5,310 nucleotides of DNA from JABCPE02 sp963518845. Lineage in GTDB: Bacteria > Bacteroidota > Bacteroidia > Flavobacteriales > Weeksellaceae. The notes beneath the pieces were generated by a model. That model was not told the origin of the DNA, searched no databases, and saw nothing but the letters and a program-made list of their open reading frames with translations. A program made the translations under genes and the position numbers. Location: positions 1-5,310 of the forward strand of contig CAUQKV010000051.1 of assembly GCA_963518845.1 (NCBI GenBank). Reading direction: 5' to 3'. Every line of letters starts with the position of its first letter. The first letter of the stretch is position 1. Below are positions 1-5,274 of this stretch, one piece after another.

Positions 1-109
1 GTTTGTGTTCATCATATACATTCAGCACACGCAATCCGCCGCCTCCCCCAGGCTGAGCTGCGAACTGAGCGGATAAAAACAACAAAATAAAAACAATAAT
101 ATTTCTCAT
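1..109 (-). CDS. Secreted protein, N-terminal fragment (function unknown)
   Basis: This is the first 36 codons of a gene that continues beyond the left edge. It starts with ATG at 109 and reads MRNIIVFILLFLSAQFAAQ, followed by a short run of five glycines (PGGGGG) and LRVLNVYDEHK. The beginning is a typical Sec signal peptide: a basic residue, a hydrophobic core, then AQFAA before a likely cleavage site ahead of Q19. There is no lipobox cysteine, so it is probably a soluble periplasmic, outer-membrane or secreted product rather than a lipoprotein. The start lies only 5 bases after the thiamine pyrophosphokinase stop codon on the same strand, in an A/T-rich leader without a Shine-Dalgarno sequence. 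It is therefore probably the last visible member of the ftsY transcript. Too little is present to name a family. Confidence 0.72.
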   Translation of the reverse strand, partial: MRNIIVFILLFLSAQFAAQPGGGGGLRVLNVYDEHK

Positions 110-114
110 AATTT

Positions 115-732
115 TTAATTTTCTATAAACAAAAGTAAACTGCCTTTATCGTATTTTATGGATATTTCATCGGTATCTGCCCTGTTTCTCGTGCCTATTC
201 TCTCCATCAGTGAAAGACTCTCTCCCCTCAGCTCCCAGTGAAGCCCTTGGGTAAAGATATTTTCGGCCACGGGAAAAGGAAGCAGCGAAACCATTTTGCC
301 TTTTACTTTCCGAATGGTAAAATCATTTGGAATAAAAAAATAAGTGGAATAATCATCAAAAAAACTAATTTCCAGTTCTTCCCTAAACAAATAAGCCGTA
401 TGAATATTCCCCAAAAAGTGGTCTTGCTCACGCCCACTTGCTCCATAAACATCCACTTTTTTTATTCCTTTTTCTACGATGATTTCCAGCGCTTTATGAA
501 AATCTGTTTTATTTTGGTCTGGTGTGTGGACAAATTTACCCTGATAAATAGCCTCATCCGCTCCCGTGTGAGAATCAAAATCCCCTGAAATAAAGGTCAG
601 TTTCTCCAATGGGAAATTTTTCTCCTTTAAATAATGAAAAGCCCCATCCGTACACGCTGTCAGCTGATAATCAGCCAACGAAGGCAGTGTTTTGGGAGGC
701 TCACCATTGATAAAAAGCAAAGCTCTGGACAT
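115..732 (-). CDS. thiN: Thiamine pyrophosphokinase
   Basis: The 205-residue product should transfer a pyrophosphate group from ATP to thiamine, giving thiamine diphosphate in the cytoplasm; this length is usual for the family. Family signatures appear in order: TDGA at residues 28-31 (the usual ADGG-type motif), GDFDS at 50-54, DQNKTDF at 72-78, and GASGREQDHFLGNI at 97-110, which corresponds to the G-GR-DH--N motif. The acidic residues of GDFDS and DQNKTD are the expected metal and nucleotide ligands. The C-terminal half is the beta-rich thiamin-binding domain; here the usual S-N motif near its end reads GTRNRA (180-185), a mild variation. The ATG shares one base with the ftsY stop codon (TAATG), so the two genes are translationally coupled. 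No TPP riboswitch is visible, as expected for an internal operon gene. The symbol thiN follows Bacillus usage. Confidence 0.93.
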   Translation of the reverse strand: MSRALLFINGEPPKTLPSLADYQLTACTDGAFHYLKEKNFPLEKLTFISGDFDSHTGADEAIYQGKFVHTPDQNKTDFHKALEIIVEKGIKKVDVYGASGREQDHFLGNIHTAYLFREELEISFFDDYSTYFFIPNDFTIRKVKGKMVSLLPFPVAENIFTQGLHWELRGESLSLMERIGTRNRADTDEISIKYDKGSLLLFIEN

Positions 733-1688
733 TATCTCTCTTTCTTGAAAAAGGAATCCACAAATTCTTCTCCGTTGAACAACTGTAAATCCTCCATTCC
801 TTCGCCTACGCCGATGTATTTCACAGGAATTTGGAACTGGTCTGAAATCCCGATAACCACACCGCCTTTCGCTGTTCCATCAAGTTTGGTCACAGCGAGT
901 GCATTCACTTCTGTCGCTGCTGTAAACTGCTTCGCCTGTTCAAAAGCATTCTGTCCTGTAGAGCCATCCAAAACCAAAAGCACCTCGTGTGGAGCATCTG
1001 GAACGATTTTCTGCATCACTCGTTTGATTTTAGAAAGCTCGTTCATCAGATTGATTTTATTATGAAGCCTTCCCGCCGTGTCTATAATGACTACATCTGC
1101 ATTCTGCGCAACAGCCGACTGCAATGTATCAAACGCCACAGAAGCAGGGTCGCTCCCCATTCCCTGTTTCACAATAGGAACACCTACTCTCTCACTCCAG
1201 ATTACAAGCTGGTCTACTGCCGCCGCACGGAAAGTATCTGCCGCACCCAGCACCACTTTTTTCCCTTGGGTTTTGAACTGATGGGCTAATTTCCCTATCG
1301 TAGTCGTCTTCCCTACACCATTCACACCAACTACCATGATAACATATGGTTTCTTGGTTTCATCGATATTTCCTGTCTTAGAATGCGGATTTTCCAGCAG
1401 AAGAGCTGAGATTTCTTCCCTAAGGATTTTATCAAGTTCAGCCGTATTTACATATTTGTCTCTGGCTGCCCTTTCTTCTATTCTCTGAATAATTTTGATA
1501 GTGGTAGCTGCTCCCACATCCGATGCGATGAGGATTTCCTCCAAATCATCCAAAACCTCATCATCCACCTTGGATTTTCCTATGACAGCTTTGGTTATTT
1601 TATCAAAAAATCCTTGTCTGGACTTTTCTAAACCTTTATCCAGCGTTTCTTTTTCTTCTTTTTTAAATATATTTTTAAACCAAGACAT
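732..1688 (-). CDS. ftsY: Signal recognition particle receptor FtsY
   Basis: The 318-residue SRP-type GTPase is the membrane-associated receptor that takes ribosome-nascent chain-SRP complexes and delivers them to the Sec translocon. The N domain (about 20-100) is followed by the G domain: P-loop GVNGVGKTTT at 121-130, DTFRAAA at 151-157, DTAGR at 203-207, TKLDGTAKGG at 267-276 and GVGE at 293-296, ending in the usual LFNGEEFVDSFF helix. The acidic A domain found in enterobacterial FtsY is absent. Instead the protein opens with a short amphipathic basic segment, MSWFKNIFKK, a likely membrane-contact helix and typical of compact FtsY proteins. The DTAGRLHNK motif and the GDL-free C-terminus argue against Ffh, and no methionine-rich M domain follows. 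The start at 1688 lies 4 bases after the stop of the AT-rich exported protein gene, and the stop overlaps the thiamine pyrophosphokinase start. No separate TAnnTTTG box was seen directly upstream, so it may be read from the promoter at 2385-2392. Confidence 0.98.
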   Translation of the reverse strand: MSWFKNIFKKEEKETLDKGLEKSRQGFFDKITKAVIGKSKVDDEVLDDLEEILIASDVGAATTIKIIQRIEERAARDKYVNTAELDKILREEISALLLENPHSKTGNIDETKKPYVIMVVGVNGVGKTTTIGKLAHQFKTQGKKVVLGAADTFRAAAVDQLVIWSERVGVPIVKQGMGSDPASVAFDTLQSAVAQNADVVIIDTAGRLHNKINLMNELSKIKRVMQKIVPDAPHEVLLVLDGSTGQNAFEQAKQFTAATEVNALAVTKLDGTAKGGVVIGISDQFQIPVKYIGVGEGMEDLQLFNGEEFVDSFFKKER

Positions 1689-1692
1689 ATTA

Positions 1693-2361
1693 TTAATTAT
1701 TTTTTTCTTTCTTAAAAGTTTTATTTAAAGGAGATTTTAGAATTTCTTGTATTACAGGCAAATAATAGTCCATAACTTGGTTATTATTCAATAGATAATT
1801 ATCATTATAAACTTGATTTTCAAATTTATGTGTTTTATAACTTGGAGTGACAATGAAAGATCTAGATTGGTCTTCCTTCATATAGAAAAACATTATAAAA
1901 TTATAATACAGAATAGCTCTATTTTTATGTATACTAAATGTGGCTATCCCAAAATTATAACCTAAATTATGATATATTTGCAATGGATTAGATAATCTAT
2001 AATATTCATTTCTAACAATAGCCAATACTCCATCTAAATTATTCTTTTCACAATATTGATTTAAATAGTTTTTAATATCCTTTGTATATCCTAAAACTCC
2101 TATTTGATTTACTTCTCTAAAATTAAAATCAAACCTAACCTCACTATAAATATCATCATGTTTTCGTAATTCTTCTTCTAAAAATTTAACCATATTAAAG
2201 GTTCCTACCTTCTCTTCAATAATTGGAGTAGCTTTAAAGACTCCTTTAAAAAAAACATATCCCATCTCTGGATTTATGTTATAAACTAACCCTATTTTTT
2301 GTTGTGAAAATAGATTTATAGATATTAAAATTTTAAAGAATATTAATTGGTAATATTTCAT
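1693..2361 (-). CDS. AT-rich gene for an exported protein of unknown function
   Basis: I do not recognise this 222-residue protein. The start at 2361 is preferred over an in-frame ATG at 2406, for two reasons. It opens directly with a signal-peptide-like segment (MKYYQLIFFKILISINLFSQ, then QKIG). The upstream ATG also lies inside the terminator hairpin and ahead of a likely promoter box. No cysteine follows the hydrophobic core, so a lipoprotein is unlikely. The mature part begins with a beta-strand-like IGLVYNI, continues with GVFKATPIIEE (40-50), has a strand NLDGVLAIVRNEYY (108-121) and a glycine-centred LGYNFGIATF (133-142), and ends in a lysine- and asparagine-rich tail. This suggests a small alpha/beta periplasmic domain, an inference only. 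Sampled lines of the gene are about 22-23% GC, against about 47-48% in sampled lines of ftsY, which suggests acquisition by transfer. It sits 4 bases before ftsY. Confidence 0.8.
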   Translation of the reverse strand: MKYYQLIFFKILISINLFSQQKIGLVYNINPEMGYVFFKGVFKATPIIEEKVGTFNMVKFLEEELRKHDDIYSEVRFDFNFREVNQIGVLGYTKDIKNYLNQYCEKNNLDGVLAIVRNEYYRLSNPLQIYHNLGYNFGIATFSIHKNRAILYYNFIMFFYMKEDQSRSFIVTPSYKTHKFENQVYNDNYLLNNNQVMDYYLPVIQEILKSPLNKTFKKEKNN

Positions 2362-2384
2362 AATTATATTTATTAAGGTATATG

Positions 2385-2392
2385 CAAATATA
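2385..2392 (-). promoter_or_regulatory. Probable -7 promoter box for the exported protein gene and ftsY
   Basis: On the minus strand this reads TATATTTG, an exact match to the Bacteroidota -7 consensus TAnnTTTG. It lies 23 bases before the ATG at 2361 and directly abuts the T-tract of the preceding terminator. No good -33 TTTG is found about 19-21 bases upstream, so strength is uncertain. Its position supports translation starting at 2361. Confidence 0.55.
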
Positions 2393-2423
2393 AAAAAACT
2401 ACCCAAAAGAATTGGATAGTTTT
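2392..2423 (-). terminator. Intrinsic terminator of the rpmB-rpmG-DUF4295 unit
   Basis: Read on the minus strand, AAAACTATCC (2423-2414) pairs with GGGTAGTTTT (2404-2395) to give 10 pairs including one U-G wobble. Two further A-T pairs close a 5-base loop. The 3' side runs into seven T residues (2398-2392). It begins 25 bases past the DUF4295 stop codon, the expected place for ending the ribosomal transcript. Confidence 0.85.
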
Positions 2424-2448
2424 ATGTATTATTTACAGAAAGTAACAC

Positions 2449-2601
2449 TTATTTTTTCAAATAAGCATCTACTTCATCTGCATTCATTACTTTTTCTTCA
2501 AAAATGTAAGCTCCAGTTTTAGGAGATTTTACCATTTTTACTACTTTTGTCATCTTTTTAGATGAACCATCTTTTAGGGACGCTACTACTTTTTTTGCCA
2601 T
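2449..2601 (-). CDS. DUF4295 small basic ribosome-associated protein (bL38-type)
   Basis: A 50-residue, lysine-rich protein starting MAKKVVASLKDGSSKKMTKV and ending ADEVDAYLKK. It matches the DUF4295 family, which in Bacteroidota is encoded immediately after the genes for bL28 and bL33, exactly as here (18 bases after the rpmG stop). From memory, this family was identified as a large-subunit ribosomal protein, named bL38, in the structure of the Flavobacterium johnsoniae ribosome; treat that name as recalled rather than checked. The central SPKTGAYIFEEKVMNADEV segment is the part I recognise as family-like. The start is preceded by the A/T-rich leader usual in this phylum and no Shine-Dalgarno. 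It is the last gene of the ribosomal unit, followed by a strong terminator. It is short enough to be missed by gene callers with a 60-residue cut-off. Confidence 0.92.
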   Translation of the reverse strand: MAKKVVASLKDGSSKKMTKVVKMVKSPKTGAYIFEEKVMNADEVDAYLKK

Positions 2602-2619
2602 CGCTAATAATCTTTATAG

Positions 2620-2802
2620 TTATTTAATCTCCTTATGAACTGTATATTTCTTTAGAACTGGATTGTATTTCTTAAGCTCCAATCTCTCAGTAGTGTTCTT
2701 CTTGTTTTTCGTAGTGATATATCTGCTCATTCCAGGCATACCGCTCTCTTTATGTTCTGTGCACTCAAGAATAACTTGAACTCTGTTTCCTTTCTTTGCC
2801 AT
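2620..2802 (-). CDS. rpmG: Large ribosomal subunit protein bL33
   Basis: The 60-residue basic protein has the bL33 pattern: MAKKGNRVQVILECTEHK, then SRYITTKNKKNTTERLELKKYNP and a C-terminal KKYTVHKEIK. It is a structural component of the 50S subunit near the E site. Only one cysteine (C14) is present, so the two CxxC pairs of zinc-binding bL33 proteins are missing and this is the zinc-independent (C-minus) form. The gene lies 8 bases after the rpmB stop codon, on the same strand, and is followed by the DUF4295 gene. It is surely co-transcribed with both. Confidence 0.97.
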   Translation of the reverse strand: MAKKGNRVQVILECTEHKESGMPGMSRYITTKNKKNTTERLELKKYNPVLKKYTVHKEIK

Positions 2803-2810
2803 TTTCTTAA

Positions 2811-3047
2811 TTATTTAATAAATCCATTTCTAACAGCTCTTTCCAAAGCTTCTTCGATCCCAATCTTGTTAATAACTCTCAATCCATGAGCAGACACTCT
2901 CAAAGTGATGTGTCTATCCTGCTCTGGAAGGTAAAACTTCTTCTCAAGAAGGTTGATTTCGAACCTTCTTTTCGTCTTGTTGTTAGCGTGAGACACATGG
3001 TTTCCTACCATTGCACGCTTCCCTGTAATTTGACAAATTCTTGACAT
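2811..3047 (-). CDS. rpmB: Large ribosomal subunit protein bL28
   Basis: A 78-residue basic protein with the bL28 opening MSRICQITGKRAMVGNHVSHANNKTKRRFEINL and the family end RVSAHGLRVINKIGIEEAL. It is a structural protein of the 50S subunit. It has one cysteine (C5) rather than the zinc-binding set, so like its bL33 neighbour it is a C-minus form. It is the first gene of the three-gene ribosomal unit. A promoter can be placed in the 84 bases separating it from lnt, which is on the same strand upstream. Confidence 0.97.
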   Translation of the reverse strand: MSRICQITGKRAMVGNHVSHANNKTKRRFEINLLEKKFYLPEQDRHITLRVSAHGLRVINKIGIEEALERAVRNGFIK

Positions 3048-3087
3048 ATCTATATGCTCTAATAATTATTTCTACTTTATAATTTTG

Positions 3088-3119
3088 CAAAATAACAGCT
3101 TTTTTTTCGAACTCGCAAA
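3088..3119 (-). promoter_or_regulatory. Probable promoter of the rpmB-rpmG-DUF4295 unit
   Basis: On the minus strand a -33 element TTTG (3119-3116) is separated by 20 bases from TTATTTTG (3095-3088), which differs from TAnnTTTG at one fixed position. The spacing fits the Bacteroidota primary sigma factor. The box ends 40 bases before the rpmB ATG, giving a leader of roughly 35 bases. It would let the ribosomal genes be transcribed independently of lnt. Confidence 0.5.
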
Positions 3120-3131
3120 TTTTTATTACTA

Positions 3132-4739
3132 TTATTTTTTAATTTTTCTGAAAATTGATAATATAAACATACTGAACATCATCACAATAGAAATTTTAGA
3201 CAGCAGGTCGCCTATTTTACTATAAATAGTTTCTTTTTCGTACAACTGAACATCAGCTGTCAGCGCATTTTTCTCATTGTAAAGCGTATGTGCGAGAATG
3301 TCACCACGGGCGTTGATATGTGCAGAAATCCCACCATTAGCCGAGCGGGCGACTTCCCTGCGGTTTTCTATGGCACGAAGTCTGGCATACGCCAAAAGCT
3401 GCTGATGCCCCTGCGATGCACCCCACCAAGAGTCATTGGTGATGACACCGAGGAAGTTTGCACCGTTTTTCACATAATCGGTCACAAATTCGCCATAAAT
3501 ACTTTCGTAACAGATGATGGGCGCGATTTTCCCTTTGTTGTAAGGATTTGTAAAAACTTTTCGTTCCTTGTCCGTTCCGAGCGAAGCAATTGTACCGCCG
3601 AAATTGAGCATAGCATCGCCCAAAATAGGTTTGAGCACATTCATATAAGGGAAAATTTCCACACCTGGCACGAGTTTTCCTTTGTGATAAATCTGAATTT
3701 CTTCCTCTGGAACAATCTGCAATGCCGAATTAAAACTATCCGCCCAAAAGCCCTGCCTCTCGTAAAAAGTAGCACTTTCTGGCTTTTCCTCATCGTTATT
3801 ATAAATCCTATGAGTGGAAACTCCGCCCATAAAAACTGACTTCGGATGAGTTTTCAGAAAATTCTCCACCATGTGGATAGACTGGCTGTTCTGAAGTCCT
3901 TTCTCAGAAAGTCCGCCATAACCAGGGAAAGAAGTCTCAGGCGAGAGATAAAAATCTATTTTAGAAGAGTTTTCTGCCAAAGAAAAAAGCTCCTGCACTA
4001 TCTGAAGGCTGTCTTTTTGGTATTTTTCGTGATAAGGGTCTAAATTCGGCTGAAGCATCATAACGCGGACTTTTCCGATTGGTTTTTCATCAAACTGATG
4101 ATATTTAAATAAGGAAATCATCATTGGCAAAGCAATCAGCCCCAAAACTGCAGCAGAGGTTTTAACCAAAAACCTTTTCTCTGTCCACCATGTTTTAAAA
4201 ATATAAAAAATCAAGGCATTGAGCGTTAAAATCCAGAAACTTCCCCCCGTAGCTCCCAAAGTGTCATACCATTGTATGAGCTGAGGATAATCTGCAAAGG
4301 AGTTACCAAGGTTCAGCCAAGGCCATGTAAACTCCCACGCCATATGGAAATATTCAAAACTCATCCATACAAACACGAAAAAAGCCAGTCCCAAAGGGAG
4401 TTTTTTGCCTTTTTTATACCAATGAAAAAGCTGAAAAGCTGTGGACATCAGCAGGGAATTGACCAAAACAGGGAAAACCACCGCCATAAGGGCAGGGCTG
4501 CCGTCTGGATTTTGTGAATTATAAAGCCAACCTGTAGTTATGATATTCCAAATGATAAAAGCAAGATACGAGCAGCCAAAAACTGCCCAGCCTTTTCTTT
4601 TTATATCCGATTGAGAAATGTTTTCCTCCACGAATAACAAAGGAACAAACGCCACAAAAATAAAAAACGGAATGCCGTAAGTAGGCCACGAAACCGACAG
4701 CAATATACCTGACAAAACCGCACAAAAAATATTTTTCAT
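3132..4739 (-). CDS. lnt: Apolipoprotein N-acyltransferase
   Basis: The 535-residue inner-membrane enzyme performs the last step of lipoprotein maturation, adding an acyl chain from a phospholipid to the amino group of the diacylglyceryl-cysteine. Hydrophobic helices fill residues 1-38 and about 52-70, 83-106, 117-133, 163-181 and 195-211. A periplasmic nitrilase-like domain follows (about 223-500), then a final membrane helix (about 512-530). The catalytic Glu-Lys-Cys triad is visible as E268 (SPETSFP), K353 (YHKGKLVPGVE) and C410 (APIICYESIYGE). Also conserved are E361, NDSWWG (435-440) and RAIENRREVARSANGG (455-470). It is slightly longer than E. coli Lnt (about 512), normal for this phylum. 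The start at 4739 gives a membrane-insertion N-terminus (MKNIFCAVLSGILLSVSWP) and lies 18 bases after a TAnnTTTG box. It diverges from the VanZ-like gene; no terminator was seen between it and rpmB. Confidence 0.96.
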   Translation of the reverse strand: MKNIFCAVLSGILLSVSWPTYGIPFFIFVAFVPLLFVEENISQSDIKRKGWAVFGCSYLAFIIWNIITTGWLYNSQNPDGSPALMAVVFPVLVNSLLMSTAFQLFHWYKKGKKLPLGLAFFVFVWMSFEYFHMAWEFTWPWLNLGNSFADYPQLIQWYDTLGATGGSFWILTLNALIFYIFKTWWTEKRFLVKTSAAVLGLIALPMMISLFKYHQFDEKPIGKVRVMMLQPNLDPYHEKYQKDSLQIVQELFSLAENSSKIDFYLSPETSFPGYGGLSEKGLQNSQSIHMVENFLKTHPKSVFMGGVSTHRIYNNDEEKPESATFYERQGFWADSFNSALQIVPEEEIQIYHKGKLVPGVEIFPYMNVLKPILGDAMLNFGGTIASLGTDKERKVFTNPYNKGKIAPIICYESIYGEFVTDYVKNGANFLGVITNDSWWGASQGHQQLLAYARLRAIENRREVARSANGGISAHINARGDILAHTLYNEKNALTADVQLYEKETIYSKIGDLLSKISIVMMFSMFILSIFRKIKK

Positions 4740-4757
4740 ACTTTATAATTTCAAGGG

Positions 4758-4765
4758 CAAAAATA
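4758..4765 (-). promoter_or_regulatory. Probable -7 promoter box for lnt
   Basis: On the minus strand this reads TATTTTTG, an exact TAnnTTTG match, ending 18 bases before the lnt ATG at 4739. A convincing -33 TTTG is not present at the usual distance. The predicted leader is only about 12-14 bases. Confidence 0.6.
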
Positions 4766-4767
4766 CT

Positions 4768-4775
4768 TATTTTTG
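4768..4775 (+). promoter_or_regulatory. Probable -7 promoter box for the VanZ-like gene
   Basis: TATTTTTG on the plus strand is an exact TAnnTTTG match, ending 19 bases before the ATG at 4795. Only a poor TTTA (4742-4745) is found upstream, 22 bases away, as a possible -33 element. It lies 2 bases from the oppositely oriented lnt box. Confidence 0.6.
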
Positions 4776-4794
4776 CTAAAATCTCAGTTTTTGT

Positions 4795-5208
4795 ATGATT
4801 TTTAGGAAAATTTATCGCATTCTTATCTTTCCTTACACTATTTTTCTGCTGTATCTGATGTTCCTCGGTTTTGGGAGAGAACAGCACGAAGTCAATATTG
4901 TAAGGCTTTTACCACTCATTTCCATGATTCTTTTTGTCCAGAATACTACTTCTTGGGAAAGCATCATCATCAATCTTTTAGGAAACATCATCATGTTCAT
5001 TCCTTTTGGATTTTTAGGCTGGCTGAATACAAAATATTTTAGTTTTAAAAAACTTATTGTGGATTTTTTATCAGCTTTAATCATCGTGGAAGCCCTACAA
5101 TACCTTACAAGGCTCGGTGTTTTTGATATTGATGACTTGGCGCTTAATTCCCTCGGCGTATGGATAGGATTTCAGATGAGAAAATTCATTGATCATTTTC
5201 AGTTTTAA
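4795..5208 (+). CDS. VanZ-like family membrane protein
   Basis: A 137-residue integral membrane protein with about five hydrophobic segments (roughly 7-26, 35-49, 57-77, 86-103 and 115-128). It carries the VanZ-family pattern: WESIIINLLGNIIMFIPFGFLGWL (54-77, with N60, N64, P70 and G72), then a helix with E99 and Q102 (VEALQYL), and FDIDDLALNSLGVWIG (110-125, with D111, D113, D114, N118 and G121). VanZ itself gives low-level teicoplanin resistance in enterococci, but most members are chromosomal proteins of unknown role, and nothing here points to a resistance cluster. Length is normal for the single-domain family. The start is fixed by the in-frame ATG 19 bases after a TAnnTTTG box. It is divergent from lnt and followed after 66 bases by another plus-strand gene with its own likely promoter. 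No convincing terminator was found after it. Confidence 0.9.
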   Translation: MIFRKIYRILIFPYTIFLLYLMFLGFGREQHEVNIVRLLPLISMILFVQNTTSWESIIINLLGNIIMFIPFGFLGWLNTKYFSFKKLIVDFLSALIIVEALQYLTRLGVFDIDDLALNSLGVWIGFQMRKFIDHFQF

Positions 5209-5245
5209 AGAATTTTCAAGGTTTTATTTCTTACTAAAAAAGATG

Positions 5246-5253
5246 TAAATTTG
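5246..5253 (+). promoter_or_regulatory. Probable -7 promoter box for the gene starting at 5275
   Basis: TAAATTTG is an exact match to TAnnTTTG and ends 21 bases before the ATG at 5275. No clear -33 TTTG occurs at the usual distance; TTTTA at 5222-5226 is the nearest candidate. Confidence 0.55.
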
Positions 5254-5274
5254 TATCCATTAAAATATAATGAA

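Larger units (their letters stand above)
4757..4776. repeat. Perfect 9-bp inverted repeat in the lnt / VanZ-like divergent region
   Basis: GCAAAAATA, a 2-base CT centre, then TATTTTTGC: the two arms are exact reverse complements. Each arm contains a TATTTTTG promoter box, one per strand, so the repeat coincides with two divergent -7 elements rather than with a separate operator. It could nevertheless also bind a dimeric regulator. Confidence 0.85.

Noticed and set aside
238..588. Plus-strand open frame inside the thiamine pyrophosphokinase gene
   Set aside because: It lies entirely opposite a gene with clear family motifs; its own translation has no recognisable domain and no upstream promoter box.
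634..1289. Plus-strand open frames opposite ftsY
   Set aside because: They are antisense shadows of a strongly conserved GTPase gene, with serine- or threonine-rich, low-information translations.
2362..2406. Extended N-terminus for the AT-rich exported protein (ATG at 2406)
   Set aside because: The extra 15 codons overlap the terminator hairpin and the -7 box, and they would place a second hydrophobic segment before a good signal peptide.
3082..3093. 12-bp perfect palindrome ATTTTGCAAAAT overlapping the rpmB -7 box
   Set aside because: It could be an operator, but in AT-rich intergenic DNA such a palindrome is easily chance, and no regulator or second copy was seen.
3288..3839. 183-codon plus-strand open frame opposite lnt
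   Set aside because: The opposite strand carries the complete Lnt catalytic domain; this frame shows no motif, promoter or plausible neighbour relation.
4519..4887. 122-codon minus-strand open frame spanning the lnt start and the VanZ-like gene
   Set aside because: It overlaps the start of lnt in another frame, the divergent promoter region and the VanZ-like coding sequence, all of which are better supported.
4795..5208. Glycopeptide resistance gene
   Set aside because: The VanZ family is broad, no other van genes are nearby, and the organism is a Gram-negative-type bacterium; family membership alone does not support a resistance role.
5209..5245. Terminator after the VanZ-like gene
   Set aside because: Only short, imperfect A/T pairings were found and no stable stem followed by a T-tract.
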